DNA of 64,000 nucleotides from Eggerthella lenta DSM 2243 (GTDB lineage: Bacteria; Actinomycetota; Coriobacteriia; Coriobacteriales; Eggerthellaceae): the NCBI RefSeq assembly GCF_000024265.1, contig NC_013204.1:2980501-3044500 (forward strand), written 5' to 3'. Below, one piece after another: positions 40,446 to 48,778 of the stretch (positions are counted from its first letter, which is position 1; each line of letters starts with the position of its first letter). The notes under the pieces were generated by a model, which saw only the letters and a program-made list of their open reading frames with translations, searched no databases and was not told where the DNA came from. The translations under genes were made by a program, and so were the position numbers.

Positions 40446-42677
40446 TTACGCCTCGACTTTCTCAGGTTCGGGCTTCTCGGCGGCCTCGACCTCGGCATCC
40501 CCGTCGGCGCCGGCGGGCGCCGCGGTGCCGTCGGCCAGCTTGCGCTTCGCGCCGCGACGGCCGACGGTGGCTATCAGCACGCCAGCCATCAGCAGGCCGA
40601 AGCCGATCCACACTTCCAGGATCAGCGGATTCACGCGCACGTCCATCGAGAAGTCACCGTCGGAGTTCACGCCGCGGTACACGACGAACAGATCCTCGGT
40701 CGGGAACGTGATGACGCTGGCCACCAGCTTCTGCTGCTGCGTGGACTGGACGAACTGCACCGTCGGATCAACGGCCCCGACGAACTCGCCGTTCTTGTAC
40801 ACGTCGAAGTACACGGTGTAGAGGATGTCATCGTCGTTCGGCTGCGGAGCGATATTATTGCCGGTGTAACGCAGCTCGAAGTCTTGGATGACGAAAGGCT
40901 CGGAAGCCGAGTCGGTTTCCTCATCGTACTTCACATAGCCGGTCTTCTCGGTCACGTACATCGAGGAGCCGATGAGGCCCACGAGGATCACGGCCATGCC
41001 CAGGTGGGCGACGAAGCCGCCGAACGTGGACGCGCGGTTCACCAGCATGCCCCAAGCGGACGCCAGCACGTTGCCTTGGTGCCCCTTCTGGTAGCCGCGG
41101 ATGGCGCGACCCAGCATGAACAGCGAATTGAAGAACAGCAGGCTGGCCACCAGCAAGCCCACCACGGCCACGCCGTTGTAGTACCACGACGGGCCCTGCT
41201 CCAAGAGGCCGTCGGCCTCGGTGCCGCCCGCCGCCAGGATGGCGTCGTAGCTGGGCAGCAGGTAGGTGACGAAGTAGAACATGAGCACGGCGAACAGCAC
41301 GACGGCGCAGATACCCGGGATGCGGGCGCGCTTCCAGAACTGCTTGCCTTCAGTGCGGCCCCACGAAAGCAGCGGGCACACGGCCAGGATGGCCAGGTAG
41401 ATCACGCCGAGCGGACGGGCGATGGCGTTGTACGTGCCGGCCGACACCGTCTGGCCGCCGAACGGCAGGAAAGCAGGAAGCGCCGACGAGACGGTCAGGT
41501 ACGTCAGCAGCACCGCGAACACGACCATGATGACGTTGTTGAAATAGTAGGCGGCATCCTTCGACAGCATGTTCTCCACGTCGTCGGCGCCCGAGGAGGC
41601 CGGGCCGAAGCTCTTCCACCGCACGATAAGGCCCACGATGCCGGCCAGGATGGACGCACCGATGAGCGCGCCGAACAGCGCGAGCGACACGGGATCGCCC
41701 TCGAAGGCGTGCACCGACTGCACGAGACCCGAACGGGAGATGAACGTGCCCACGATAACGAACGCGAAGGTCAGGCACGCGCACATGACCGACCAGCGCT
41801 TGAACGCGCCGCGCTGGCGGTACACGGTGAAGCTGTGGATGAGCGCGACGCCCACGATCCACGACAGCAAGCTGGCGTTCTCGACGGGGTCCCAACCCCA
41901 GTAGCCGCCCCAACCGAGCACGACGTACGCCCAGATGGCGCCCAGGCCGATGCCCACGCCCAGGAAGAACCAGGAGAACAGCGTGTAGCGCTGCGAGCGC
42001 ACGACCCATTCCTTAGAAGAATCGTTCACGATGATAGCCGCGATGGCGTACGCGAACGGGATGGTGAGACCCGCGTAGCCCACGAACAAAGTGGGCGGAT
42101 GGATGGCCATGGCCCAGTGCTCCAGCAGCGTGTTCATGCCCAGCACCGAAGCTGCAGCCGTCAGATTGCCCGAGCCGTCGAAGTACTTGGCGGGCGTGGC
42201 CGCAAACGGCATGTTGCTTTCGGAGAACAGGATCACGCCCACGAACGCCGCCAGCACCAGCTGCGACACGAGCAGCGCCATAGAATCCAGCTTCCTGCCC
42301 TGCCTCATATTGCGAACGGCCACCACCGAGTTGAAGATGGCGATGAGCCAACCCCAGAACAACAGCGAGCCTTCGCGGCCTGCCCACAGACCCGACAGCT
42401 TGTAGAGCCAGGCGATGTCGCTGGACGAGTCGCTGCGATAGCGCAGCACGTACTCGATGCTGGTATCGCCGGTCATGAAGCAGTACACCAGCACGCCGCA
42501 GCACACGGTCAGAGCCGCCAGCGTCACCAGCACGGCCACATGCCCGCCCCACGTCAGCGTCTCGCCTGCACCGCCCGACTTCTTGCGGGACAACAGGGCT
42601 CCCGCGACCAGGCACACGATGGACACCGCTACGCCGGCGAATGCGACGAGCACTCCTATCAAACCTATAGTTGGCAT
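40446..42677 (-). CDS. ccmF: cytochrome c-type haem lyase CcmF
   Basis: Large membrane protein (743 residues, ~15 hydrophobic segments) that attaches haem to apocytochromes. The haem-handling WWD segment reads WGGYWGWDPVENASLLSW (~residue 245). Conserved GLWAGREGSLLFW and RSGLVQSVHAF are also present. A hydrophilic Ala/Glu-rich tail (~40 residues) ends the protein. The start is 53 bp after ccmE. Confidence 0.95.
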   Translation of the reverse strand: MPTIGLIGVLVAFAGVAVSIVCLVAGALLSRKKSGGAGETLTWGGHVAVLVTLAALTVCCGVLVYCFMTGDTSIEYVLRYRSDSSSDIAWLYKLSGLWAGREGSLLFWGWLIAIFNSVVAVRNMRQGRKLDSMALLVSQLVLAAFVGVILFSESNMPFAATPAKYFDGSGNLTAAASVLGMNTLLEHWAMAIHPPTLFVGYAGLTIPFAYAIAAIIVNDSSKEWVVRSQRYTLFSWFFLGVGIGLGAIWAYVVLGWGGYWGWDPVENASLLSWIVGVALIHSFTVYRQRGAFKRWSVMCACLTFAFVIVGTFISRSGLVQSVHAFEGDPVSLALFGALIGASILAGIVGLIVRWKSFGPASSGADDVENMLSKDAAYYFNNVIMVVFAVLLTYLTVSSALPAFLPFGGQTVSAGTYNAIARPLGVIYLAILAVCPLLSWGRTEGKQFWKRARIPGICAVVLFAVLMFYFVTYLLPSYDAILAAGGTEADGLLEQGPSWYYNGVAVVGLLVASLLFFNSLFMLGRAIRGYQKGHQGNVLASAWGMLVNRASTFGGFVAHLGMAVILVGLIGSSMYVTEKTGYVKYDEETDSASEPFVIQDFELRYTGNNIAPQPNDDDILYTVYFDVYKNGEFVGAVDPTVQFVQSTQQQKLVASVITFPTEDLFVVYRGVNSDGDFSMDVRVNPLILEVWIGFGLLMAGVLIATVGRRGAKRKLADGTAAPAGADGDAEVEAAEKPEPEKVEA

Positions 42678-42730
42678 GTACTATCCTTTCGGGGCGGCTA
42701 TGCGACCGCCCTTCGTTTGTAGAAACCGGT

Positions 42731-43396
42731 CTAGCCTTCGAGGGCCACTTCGGTTGCGGAGAACTTGCCCTGCGCGTTCATGGATCCGGTCAGGACGAGC
42801 GAAGAGCCATCCTTCACTTCCTCCGAGATCGCGTCGTTGAACTCGACGGCAAGCTCTTCGCCGTTCTCGGGATCGACGAGCACGAACCGGTCGCCCTCGC
42901 CCGCCGCCTTCAGCGTGCCGTCCTTCACCGCGCCGGCCACCTTCACCGGCTTGTCGACGACCTCGTCGCCGTATCCCGTCAACTGGGAAACCGTCAACGC
43001 GTTCGTGGCGTTCTCGTATTTTGACGGGCACTTCGTGACCAGCTCGCTGGCGTTGAGCACGCCGTCTTCGCCGACCTTGCCCGTGCAGATGGCCGTCACG
43101 TCGTTGCCGAACGTGGCGGAAACGCCGCCCTCGAAGCGCACGCGGAGCTGCTGGGTGATGTCCCCGTTCGGATCGTAGATGTCGAACGTCAGCACGTTGC
43201 CTTCGGTTGCGAATGAATTCTCGACGACGTTGCCGCTCACCTGGATCTTCTGATCCGCATAGCTCCCCGTCGCAGCCTCTGCCACCGACACGGTCTTCGC
43301 CGAGCTCGTACCGCCGACTACAGCTAGGATAACCACCAGCACAATGACGATGATGCCGGTCACCACAACCATGCGACGCTTCGTTTTCGCGTTCAC
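42731..43396 (-). CDS. ccmE: haem chaperone CcmE, CxxxY type, with extra OB-fold
   Basis: Periplasm-facing haem carrier, 221 residues, with one N-terminal membrane anchor (VVVTGIIVIVLVVILAVVGG). The OB-fold CcmE domain ends in TKCPSKYE, i.e. C-x3-Y at the haem-binding site in place of the classic H-x3-Y. This is the variant known from Desulfovibrio and archaea (System I*). A further ~85 residues (KVAGAVKDGTLKAAGEG onwards) look like a second OB-fold, not present in usual CcmE. It heads the ccmEFABCD run. No CcmG or CcmH gene is seen. Confidence 0.85.
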   Translation of the reverse strand: MNAKTKRRMVVVTGIIVIVLVVILAVVGGTSSAKTVSVAEAATGSYADQKIQVSGNVVENSFATEGNVLTFDIYDPNGDITQQLRVRFEGGVSATFGNDVTAICTGKVGEDGVLNASELVTKCPSKYENATNALTVSQLTGYGDEVVDKPVKVAGAVKDGTLKAAGEGDRFVLVDPENGEELAVEFNDAISEEVKDGSSLVLTGSMNAQGKFSATEVALEG

Positions 43397-43566
43397 GCTC
43401 GCCTCCTCAATTGCCTCTCTCCAACCGTCATTTTCACGTACCTCAAAGTTCCGAGGAGCGCAATGGCGCCGAATTCAAAGATTCACCATGCGCGGCGCCT
43501 CGGCGTGGAAGCCTCCTGCATATCTCGCATTCGCAGGGCCACCATTTCGTTCCTCGGACCTTTGAC

Positions 43567-43610
43567 AAAAGGAGCCCGTCCAAGCGTACCATGGCGCTTC
43601 GGCGGGCTCC
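43567..43610 (-). terminator. intrinsic terminator after nrfH
   Basis: Minus strand: GGAGCCCG...CGGGCTCC with an inner AAGCG/CGCTT stem (43571-43610), then TTTT. It lies ~54 bp after the nrfH stop and would separate nrfH from the ccm transcript. Confidence 0.75.
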
Positions 43611-43663
43611 CTCTTGCTTATTCGGTTCTTTGCTCGCGAACGAGCGGTGGTGCTGTCAGTGGC

Positions 43664-44362
43664 TTACGCCGCAGTCGAAAGCTTGTTGGCCTCGGCAACC
43701 GTCAGCCAGCCCTCGGGCACTTCGGCCTCGCTGTGGCACTGCGTGCAGTACATCACAGAAGCGCGGTGCGCCTTGTGGCACTCGCTGCACTCGATCTCGC
43801 CGTGCTGCGCCTTGTGCGGGTTGAACTCCATACCGCTCGTAGCCTTCACGAGGTCGTCGCGCGTCAGGTTGTGGCAGCTCTCGTTCAGGCAGAACTCGTC
43901 GCCGTCAAGGCCGCGCGCCTCGGTCAGCATGTCCGTGTCGCGCTCCTCAAGCGGGTACACGTAGTTGCCGGTGACCCAGTTGATGCCCTCGGACATCTGC
44001 TCGCTCAGCGTGGGCACGTGGCAAGACATGCAGTCCTTGCCCTGGGCCTTGTGCGAGACGGCCAGCATCGCGTTCGTGTTGCTCACTTCGTTGCCCCACT
44101 TGTCGACGCCCGTGGTACCAGGCTCCTGCTCGTACGTCTCAAGGTACTCGTCCATCGGCGTGTGGCAGATGGCGGCGCAGAAGCTCGGCTGCTCGTGCCA
44201 AACCCAGAAGCCGGCACCGGCTGCAATCAAGACAACCACGACGACGCCCACGACGATCGGCCACTTCTTTCCCTTTTTCTTGGGAGCGGCTTCCTCGGTC
44301 GTAGAGCCCTCGGTCGCAGGTGCCTCAGTGGCGGCTTCCACTTTGGTTTCCTCTTCGCTCAT
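43664..44362 (-). CDS. nrfH: multihaem cytochrome c, NrfH/NapC type
   Basis: Membrane-anchored quinol-oxidising partner of NrfA, 232 residues. A hydrophilic ~33-residue N-terminus, one membrane anchor (WPIVVGVVVVVLIAAGAGFW), then five haem-binding sites: CAAICH (C-x3-CH), CMSCH, CLNESCH (C-x4-CH), CSECH and CTQCH. Two of the five have expanded spacing. Classic NrfH has four haems, so a fifth is notable. Located between the ccm genes and nrfA, with its own promoter. Confidence 0.85.
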   Translation of the reverse strand: MSEEETKVEAATEAPATEGSTTEEAAPKKKGKKWPIVVGVVVVVLIAAGAGFWVWHEQPSFCAAICHTPMDEYLETYEQEPGTTGVDKWGNEVSNTNAMLAVSHKAQGKDCMSCHVPTLSEQMSEGINWVTGNYVYPLEERDTDMLTEARGLDGDEFCLNESCHNLTRDDLVKATSGMEFNPHKAQHGEIECSECHKAHRASVMYCTQCHSEAEVPEGWLTVAEANKLSTAA

Positions 44363-44456
44363 GCTCTCTAACCCCCTTTCTCATGATCTCGTCTTGCATT
44401 TCCGTCGTCTCCGTTACAAAGTGGCATCGATTTCGCTGCCAAACGGAAACACAAGC

Positions 44457-44484
44457 ACTTTACCACATGCATACTAGCGGTCAA
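44457..44484 (-). promoter_or_regulatory. promoter of nrfH
   Basis: Minus strand: -35 TTGACC (44479-44484), 16-bp spacer, -10 TAAAGT (44457-44462), ~95 bp before the nrfH ATG. It allows nrfH expression independent of nrfA. Confidence 0.6.
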
Positions 44485-44603
44485 CCGACAAAAAACCTAT
44501 CACCCATTTGGGGGGAATTAGCCCGGATTCACCCCGTTTTTCGTGTGATTCGGCCCTTTTTCGGCAAAAACAATGCATCAAGCCGGTCGAGGGGTCCTAA
44601 GAC

Positions 44604-44632
44604 GGGGAAAGGAAGCCAGGCTTCCTTTCCCC
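44604..44632 (-). terminator. strong hairpin after nrfA
   Basis: GGGGAAAGGAAGCC-A-GGCTTCCTTTCCCC, a perfect 14-bp dyad ~38 bp after the nrfA stop. No T run follows, so it may end, attenuate or stabilise the nrfA mRNA relative to nrfH. Confidence 0.65.
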
Positions 44633-44669
44633 ACCCCTCTAAAGACGTTGGAGAGAACGTCGTTGTCGG

Positions 44670-46007
44670 CTAAGCGAGCATCGCCAGGGCTTCGTCGGCA
44701 GCAGCCTCGGCCTTGTCGAGCGTCTCGTTGGTCAGCTTGGAATTGTGCGCTCCCTCGCTGTTTTCAACCATCACGAAATCCCAGTAGAACTGCGCGTTGC
44801 GCTGAAGCTTCTGCAGCTTGGCAAGCTCCTCGGACGCAGCCGGGATATCGGTCTTTGCCTCGTTCGCAGCCTTCATGGCGGCGATCTCGTCAGCGTACTT
44901 CGCAGCGATCTTGTTGGTCATGTCCTCGATCTTCTCGCTGATCGCGGTCACGCGCTCTTCCTCGCTGGCCTGGATGTCCTTGACCTTCTTCTCCAGGTCG
45001 TCGTGGCACTTGCTGCAGTCGTTCTCGATGAGCTGCTTGTTCTCGAGCGGGCTCACCCAGTTATGCGACGTGTACTCGCCGTTCGCGCCCTCAGCGGGAG
45101 CCATGTGGCAGTCGGAGCAGCCGTAGCCGGCCTTGGCCATCGGGGACTGCTCGCCGCCGTGCATGGTCTCGAACTCGGGATGCTGAACCTTGATCATCGG
45201 AGCGAACGTGTCAGCGTGGTTCCAATCCTTGAAGTTGCGCTCGTCGTAGTAAGCCAGGATGGCGTCCGGGGTCATCTGATCGAGGCCCGTGTAGGGGTTC
45301 GTCGTGGCCTTGGTCTCGCCATCGAAGTAGTACTCGTTGTGGCACTGGCCGCACACCTGGGAGTTCATCGGAGCCTTGCTGCCCTCGCCCGCGTCGTTGC
45401 CTAGCGCCTTCACGAAGTACGAACCGGTCACCTTGAGCGACTGAGGATCGTTCTCGTGGCAGTTGTAGCAGCTGACCGGCTCGGTGAACTCGCCGATCAA
45501 GTCGTTGAACTTCTCCTTGTACACGCCTTCTCCCTCATCGTTCACCATGGCGGTGAACTGCGGGGTCTTGCAGGTGATGCAGCCGGCGAGCTGCTCTTTC
45601 TGCGTGGTGCGCGGAGTTTCCTTCACGCTCTGCAGCGTGTACAGATGGCTGGCCGCCTCGTCATAGCCGAGCGCGAACGCGTAACCCTTGTACATGGTGT
45701 TCAGAGCCGGGTACAGCTCCAGATAATTGTGCTTGTCGCCGCCATCCTGAAGAGGCGCGTTGGACTTGTTCTCCATGTACGAAGCGTATTGGTCCGGATA
45801 CGCGTCCTTCCACGACTCGGCGGTGACGACGCCGTACTTATCGGGCTCAGGCGTTTCCACCTGCTGCACCGTTTTGTTCTCATCTGCCTTCTGCTCCGTA
45901 GCGTCTTCGGTAGCCTGGGGCGCACATGCAACCAGCCCCATGACCATACCGAATGCGCAGACGGAGGCGGTCCAGACAGCGAGTTTGTTCCTCTTGGTCT
46001 TAACCAT
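44670..46007 (-). CDS. nrfA: ammonia-forming cytochrome c nitrite reductase
   Basis: Pentahaem enzyme reducing nitrite to ammonia with six electrons. The 445-residue protein has a lipoprotein-like signal (VMGLVACAPQ). The catalytic haem is bound by CITCK, the NrfA hallmark with lysine as ligand. Four more sites are CYNCH, CGQCH, CSDCH and CSKCH, and HNWVSPLENK carries conserved histidine. The lipid anchor suggests attachment to the outer face of the membrane. GGGAGG precedes the ATG. Upstream of nrfH rather than downstream of it, the reverse of the usual nrfHA order. Confidence 0.94.
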   Translation of the reverse strand: MVKTKRNKLAVWTASVCAFGMVMGLVACAPQATEDATEQKADENKTVQQVETPEPDKYGVVTAESWKDAYPDQYASYMENKSNAPLQDGGDKHNYLELYPALNTMYKGYAFALGYDEAASHLYTLQSVKETPRTTQKEQLAGCITCKTPQFTAMVNDEGEGVYKEKFNDLIGEFTEPVSCYNCHENDPQSLKVTGSYFVKALGNDAGEGSKAPMNSQVCGQCHNEYYFDGETKATTNPYTGLDQMTPDAILAYYDERNFKDWNHADTFAPMIKVQHPEFETMHGGEQSPMAKAGYGCSDCHMAPAEGANGEYTSHNWVSPLENKQLIENDCSKCHDDLEKKVKDIQASEEERVTAISEKIEDMTNKIAAKYADEIAAMKAANEAKTDIPAASEELAKLQKLQRNAQFYWDFVMVENSEGAHNSKLTNETLDKAEAAADEALAMLA

Positions 46008-46111
46008 ACAATCTCCTCCCTTCGACTGACGATCTCTCCTTCACAAAATATACAACTTTTATTGACGGAATGCACGAGAAACGAGGGTATTCGGGGATTC
46101 CCACCACCCCA

Positions 46112-46133
46112 TTAGGGAAAAACCCTAGTTAAC
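46112..46133. promoter_or_regulatory. palindrome upstream of nrfA
   Basis: TTAGGGAAAAACCCTAGTTAAC, with TAGGG-A5-CCCTA symmetry, ~105 bp before the nrfA ATG. A similar AGGGTTTTCCCT lies upstream of small RNA copy 3. Likely an operator or a small hairpin. A -10-like TATATT lies nearer the gene. Confidence 0.45.
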
Positions 46134-46301
46134 TATTCGCAGGTCAGAATGGTAAAGAAGCACCTGCGGCCACATTGGCGCGGCTTGCCAACTTCCCGCA
46201 GCAGCCGCCGACCCAAGCAGGCCGCAAGCCAGGAGGGGCTCGAACGGCCCGCTGCCGAAGCCGGATCAGCAGCGGGTCGTCTCCCGCATGGAAGAGATTT
46301 A

Positions 46302-46395
46302 ACGCTATGCACGATTTTCTTTATCGCCTTTTTTGACGACCTGGGGTTTCTTTCATCGATCACAGCGGAAAGCGCCCGCAAATCATGCATAGCGT
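46302..46395. promoter_or_regulatory. inverted repeat between nrfA and the ABC permease
   Basis: ACGCTATGCACGATTT (46302-46317) faces AAATCATGCATAGCGT (46380-46395), 15 of 16 positions matching, 62 bp apart. It lies in a 485-bp gap with no gene I can support. It could be paired operator sites for a divergent regulator, or foldback arms. Confidence 0.45.
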
Positions 46396-46492
46396 GCATT
46401 CTCTGCCACCCTGCCCCTTCCGCTGTTGCGCCGATTCCGTCGCGAGCCTGCCGAAGCGGCCGCCGAAGGCCAATCCTGAAACGTCCCGCGAC

Positions 46493-47830
46493 TCACTCCC
46501 CCATCGCGAGGACGGTTGCAGGCTCTTTGCGAAGAGCGGCGAGCGTGGGCACGAGCGTCGCGGCGAGGACGAGGACGAAGCCCGCGAGCGAGACGGCCAA
46601 GCCCTCGCCGAAAGCCAACCCGTCGAACAGCGGCATGCCCACGGCGCACGCGGTGACGGCGTTGGAGACGACCACGGCCGCCATGCCCGCCAGCGTTGCC
46701 GTGACGGCATGGATGAAGGCTTCGCACACGGCCGCGGCCAGCAGCGTTCGAGGCCGAGCGCCGCCGGCAATGAGCAGGGCCACGTCGCGGGTGCGCGATT
46801 TCGACGTCATGACCACGCTGACCGCCGCCCCGATGGCGCACAGGAGGACGGGGCCTCCGAGCAGGAGGATGGTCGAGGTGAAATCGAGCGAGGTCTTGTA
46901 GTCTAGCAAGCCCTGCTGCTGCGCGTAGAACGCCAGCATGTTGCTGAGCGAGGCGACACCCGCCAACAGGTCGAACCCGACCATGACTGGCGTTTCCACC
47001 GAGGTGCTGAGGGACAGGCCGTAGCGCGCGGTATGCCGCGCCAGATACCAGGCGTTCCAACGCAATTGCGGCATGATGGACGTCCATGCCCTCATCAGCG
47101 CCGAAAGCACCACCGGGGCGACAGTCGCGAGCGTTGCGACCGCAAGAAGGGGCACGAACAGCGCATTGCTCAGTGCGGCGTACGACTGCGCTTCGACCAT
47201 GAAGACGGAGAGCGCGCAGGTGCCCGTCGCCAAGCTCGCGAACAGGATCGCCCTCAACCACGTCATACCCCTGCGCTTCGGTTCAGAATCGCGCAGGGCT
47301 TCCAAAGGAGGCGTTTCGCCTGCGCTGCGGGCGCCCTTCAATCCTCCGACGAGGGACACGGCCGCCACCGCAAGCCACACCGTGGGCATCCGCGAAGCCC
47401 CCACTTCGAGAACCACCTGATCGATCGGCTGGTAGAACGGTGAGCTGAACACCCAAGGAAACAAAGGGGCGTACGTGACCGATTCGACGAGCGTTCCGCA
47501 TGCGGCACCCAGCGTCGCCACGACGGCGAGCTGGGCGAGCACCACCGCGCTCACGCTTCGCGGGCTGACGTTCGCGATCTGCCACAAAGCGTACGATCGC
47601 CGCTGCGCAGACACCGTGAGGTTCGCCGCCGACACGAGAACCACCGCTGCCGCGAACGAGGAGAACGCGACCATCGTCCAAACCAGGGTTTCCAAGTTCC
47701 GATACGTTTCCGTAGTCGTCAGTATCGACACCGCCCAGCCGCCGATGTAGCCGCAGCCCACGGCCACGAGGAACGCCCCTATCCAGGTGGCTGCGTGATC
47801 GCGCAGATCCGAGAACACCAAGCGCATCAT
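46493..47830 (-). CDS. FtsX-like ABC transporter permease
   Basis: A 445-residue membrane permease of the FtsX/MacB superfamily, ATG at 47830. Hydrophobic segments begin with TWIGAFLVAVGCGYIGGWAV, then a long extracytoplasmic loop and further helices to the end. It overlaps the ATPase stop by 4 bp (ATGA), so the two are translated together. Such pairs export peptides or lipids or confer resistance to antimicrobial peptides. The substrate cannot be told. An XRE membrane regulator lies upstream. Confidence 0.82.
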   Translation of the reverse strand: MMRLVFSDLRDHAATWIGAFLVAVGCGYIGGWAVSILTTTETYRNLETLVWTMVAFSSFAAAVVLVSAANLTVSAQRRSYALWQIANVSPRSVSAVVLAQLAVVATLGAACGTLVESVTYAPLFPWVFSSPFYQPIDQVVLEVGASRMPTVWLAVAAVSLVGGLKGARSAGETPPLEALRDSEPKRRGMTWLRAILFASLATGTCALSVFMVEAQSYAALSNALFVPLLAVATLATVAPVVLSALMRAWTSIMPQLRWNAWYLARHTARYGLSLSTSVETPVMVGFDLLAGVASLSNMLAFYAQQQGLLDYKTSLDFTSTILLLGGPVLLCAIGAAVSVVMTSKSRTRDVALLIAGGARPRTLLAAAVCEAFIHAVTATLAGMAAVVVSNAVTACAVGMPLFDGLAFGEGLAVSLAGFVLVLAATLVPTLAALRKEPATVLAMGE

Positions 47831-48570
47831 GCCGGCACCTCCCCGTCTTCCAGCGCTGCAAGGATCTGAGCGGGCGTCGAGCGCCCCATCTCTCGTGCAA
47901 CCTGCCCGTCCCGCAGCACCAGGATGCGATCCGCCATGGACGCTGCTTCCAAATCGTGCGTCACCATCACCACCGAACGTTTCGGGTCGTCGGCGATGCG
48001 CCGCAGCATGCTCAGCACCGCGCGACCGTTCCGGGAATCCAATGCGCCCGTGGGCTCGTCCGCGAAGATCACGTCCGCGCCACCCGCAAGCGCACGAGCG
48101 ATGGCCACGCGCTGCTGCTCGCCGCCGGACAGGTCGCCGGGGCGGCTCTTTCCCTTGCCGTCGAGGCCTACGCTTTTCAGCACCGCGCTCGTCTGCGCCT
48201 TCGCGATGGGACGACCCGCCAGGCGCGCGGGCAGCGACACGTTCTCCCCCACGCTCAGCGACGGGATGAGGTTGTACGATTGGAAGATGAAGCCCACGTG
48301 GTCGCGGCGCGTTCTGGACAGCGCGTTGCGGCCCGCATGCACCATCTGCGTGCCCATCATCTGGATGGAGCCCAAGTCTGCCGCCTCCAATCCGGACAGG
48401 CAGTACAAAAGCGTCGACTTCCCCGAGCCGCTGGGGCCCACGATGCCCACCATCTCGCCGGACTCGACGCGCAAACTTACGCCGCGCAGCACGTCGGCGA
48501 CCCGACGCTTGCTTCCGCGCCCGATGCTGAACGATTTCTTCACCTCTCGCGCGATGATCGTCGTGCTCAT
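47827..48570 (-). CDS. ABC transporter ATP-binding protein (MacB/LolD type)
   Basis: A 247-residue ATPase. Walker A GPSGSGKST, Q-loop FIFQSYNLIPSLS, signature LSGGEQQRVAIARALA and Walker B VIFADEPTGALDSRNG, the form typical of the MacB/LolD/FtsE group. It is coupled to the FtsX-like permease by a 4-bp overlap. The gap upstream to the XRE membrane protein is ~208 bp with no gene. Confidence 0.92.
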   Translation of the reverse strand: MSTTIIAREVKKSFSIGRGSKRRVADVLRGVSLRVESGEMVGIVGPSGSGKSTLLYCLSGLEAADLGSIQMMGTQMVHAGRNALSRTRRDHVGFIFQSYNLIPSLSVGENVSLPARLAGRPIAKAQTSAVLKSVGLDGKGKSRPGDLSGGEQQRVAIARALAGGADVIFADEPTGALDSRNGRAVLSMLRRIADDPKRSVVMVTHDLEAASMADRILVLRDGQVAREMGRSTPAQILAALEDGEVPA

Positions 48571-48778
48571 ATGCTCTCCTTAGAACCGATTTTGGGAATG
48601 GCGTGCCAGAGGCGAGCTTCGCCCTGGTCGAACATGCTTGTTGTTTGGAATGCGGGCGGCGAAACCGCCGGAACGGCAACATGGAGCCGATCCTTCGTGC
48701 GTCAGAGGCGTCGAGGAGTCGGGGATTCGGCACGCCTCAGTACGCAACCGCCGCCTTGAGAAGAACCTCGCGTAACGC

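Noticed and set aside
38787-42722. 1311-codon plus-strand open frame
   Set aside because: It is antisense to ccmB, ccmA and ccmF, which have clear family motifs, and its translation is Arg/His/Gln-rich with no domains; such frames are normal shadows in high-GC DNA.
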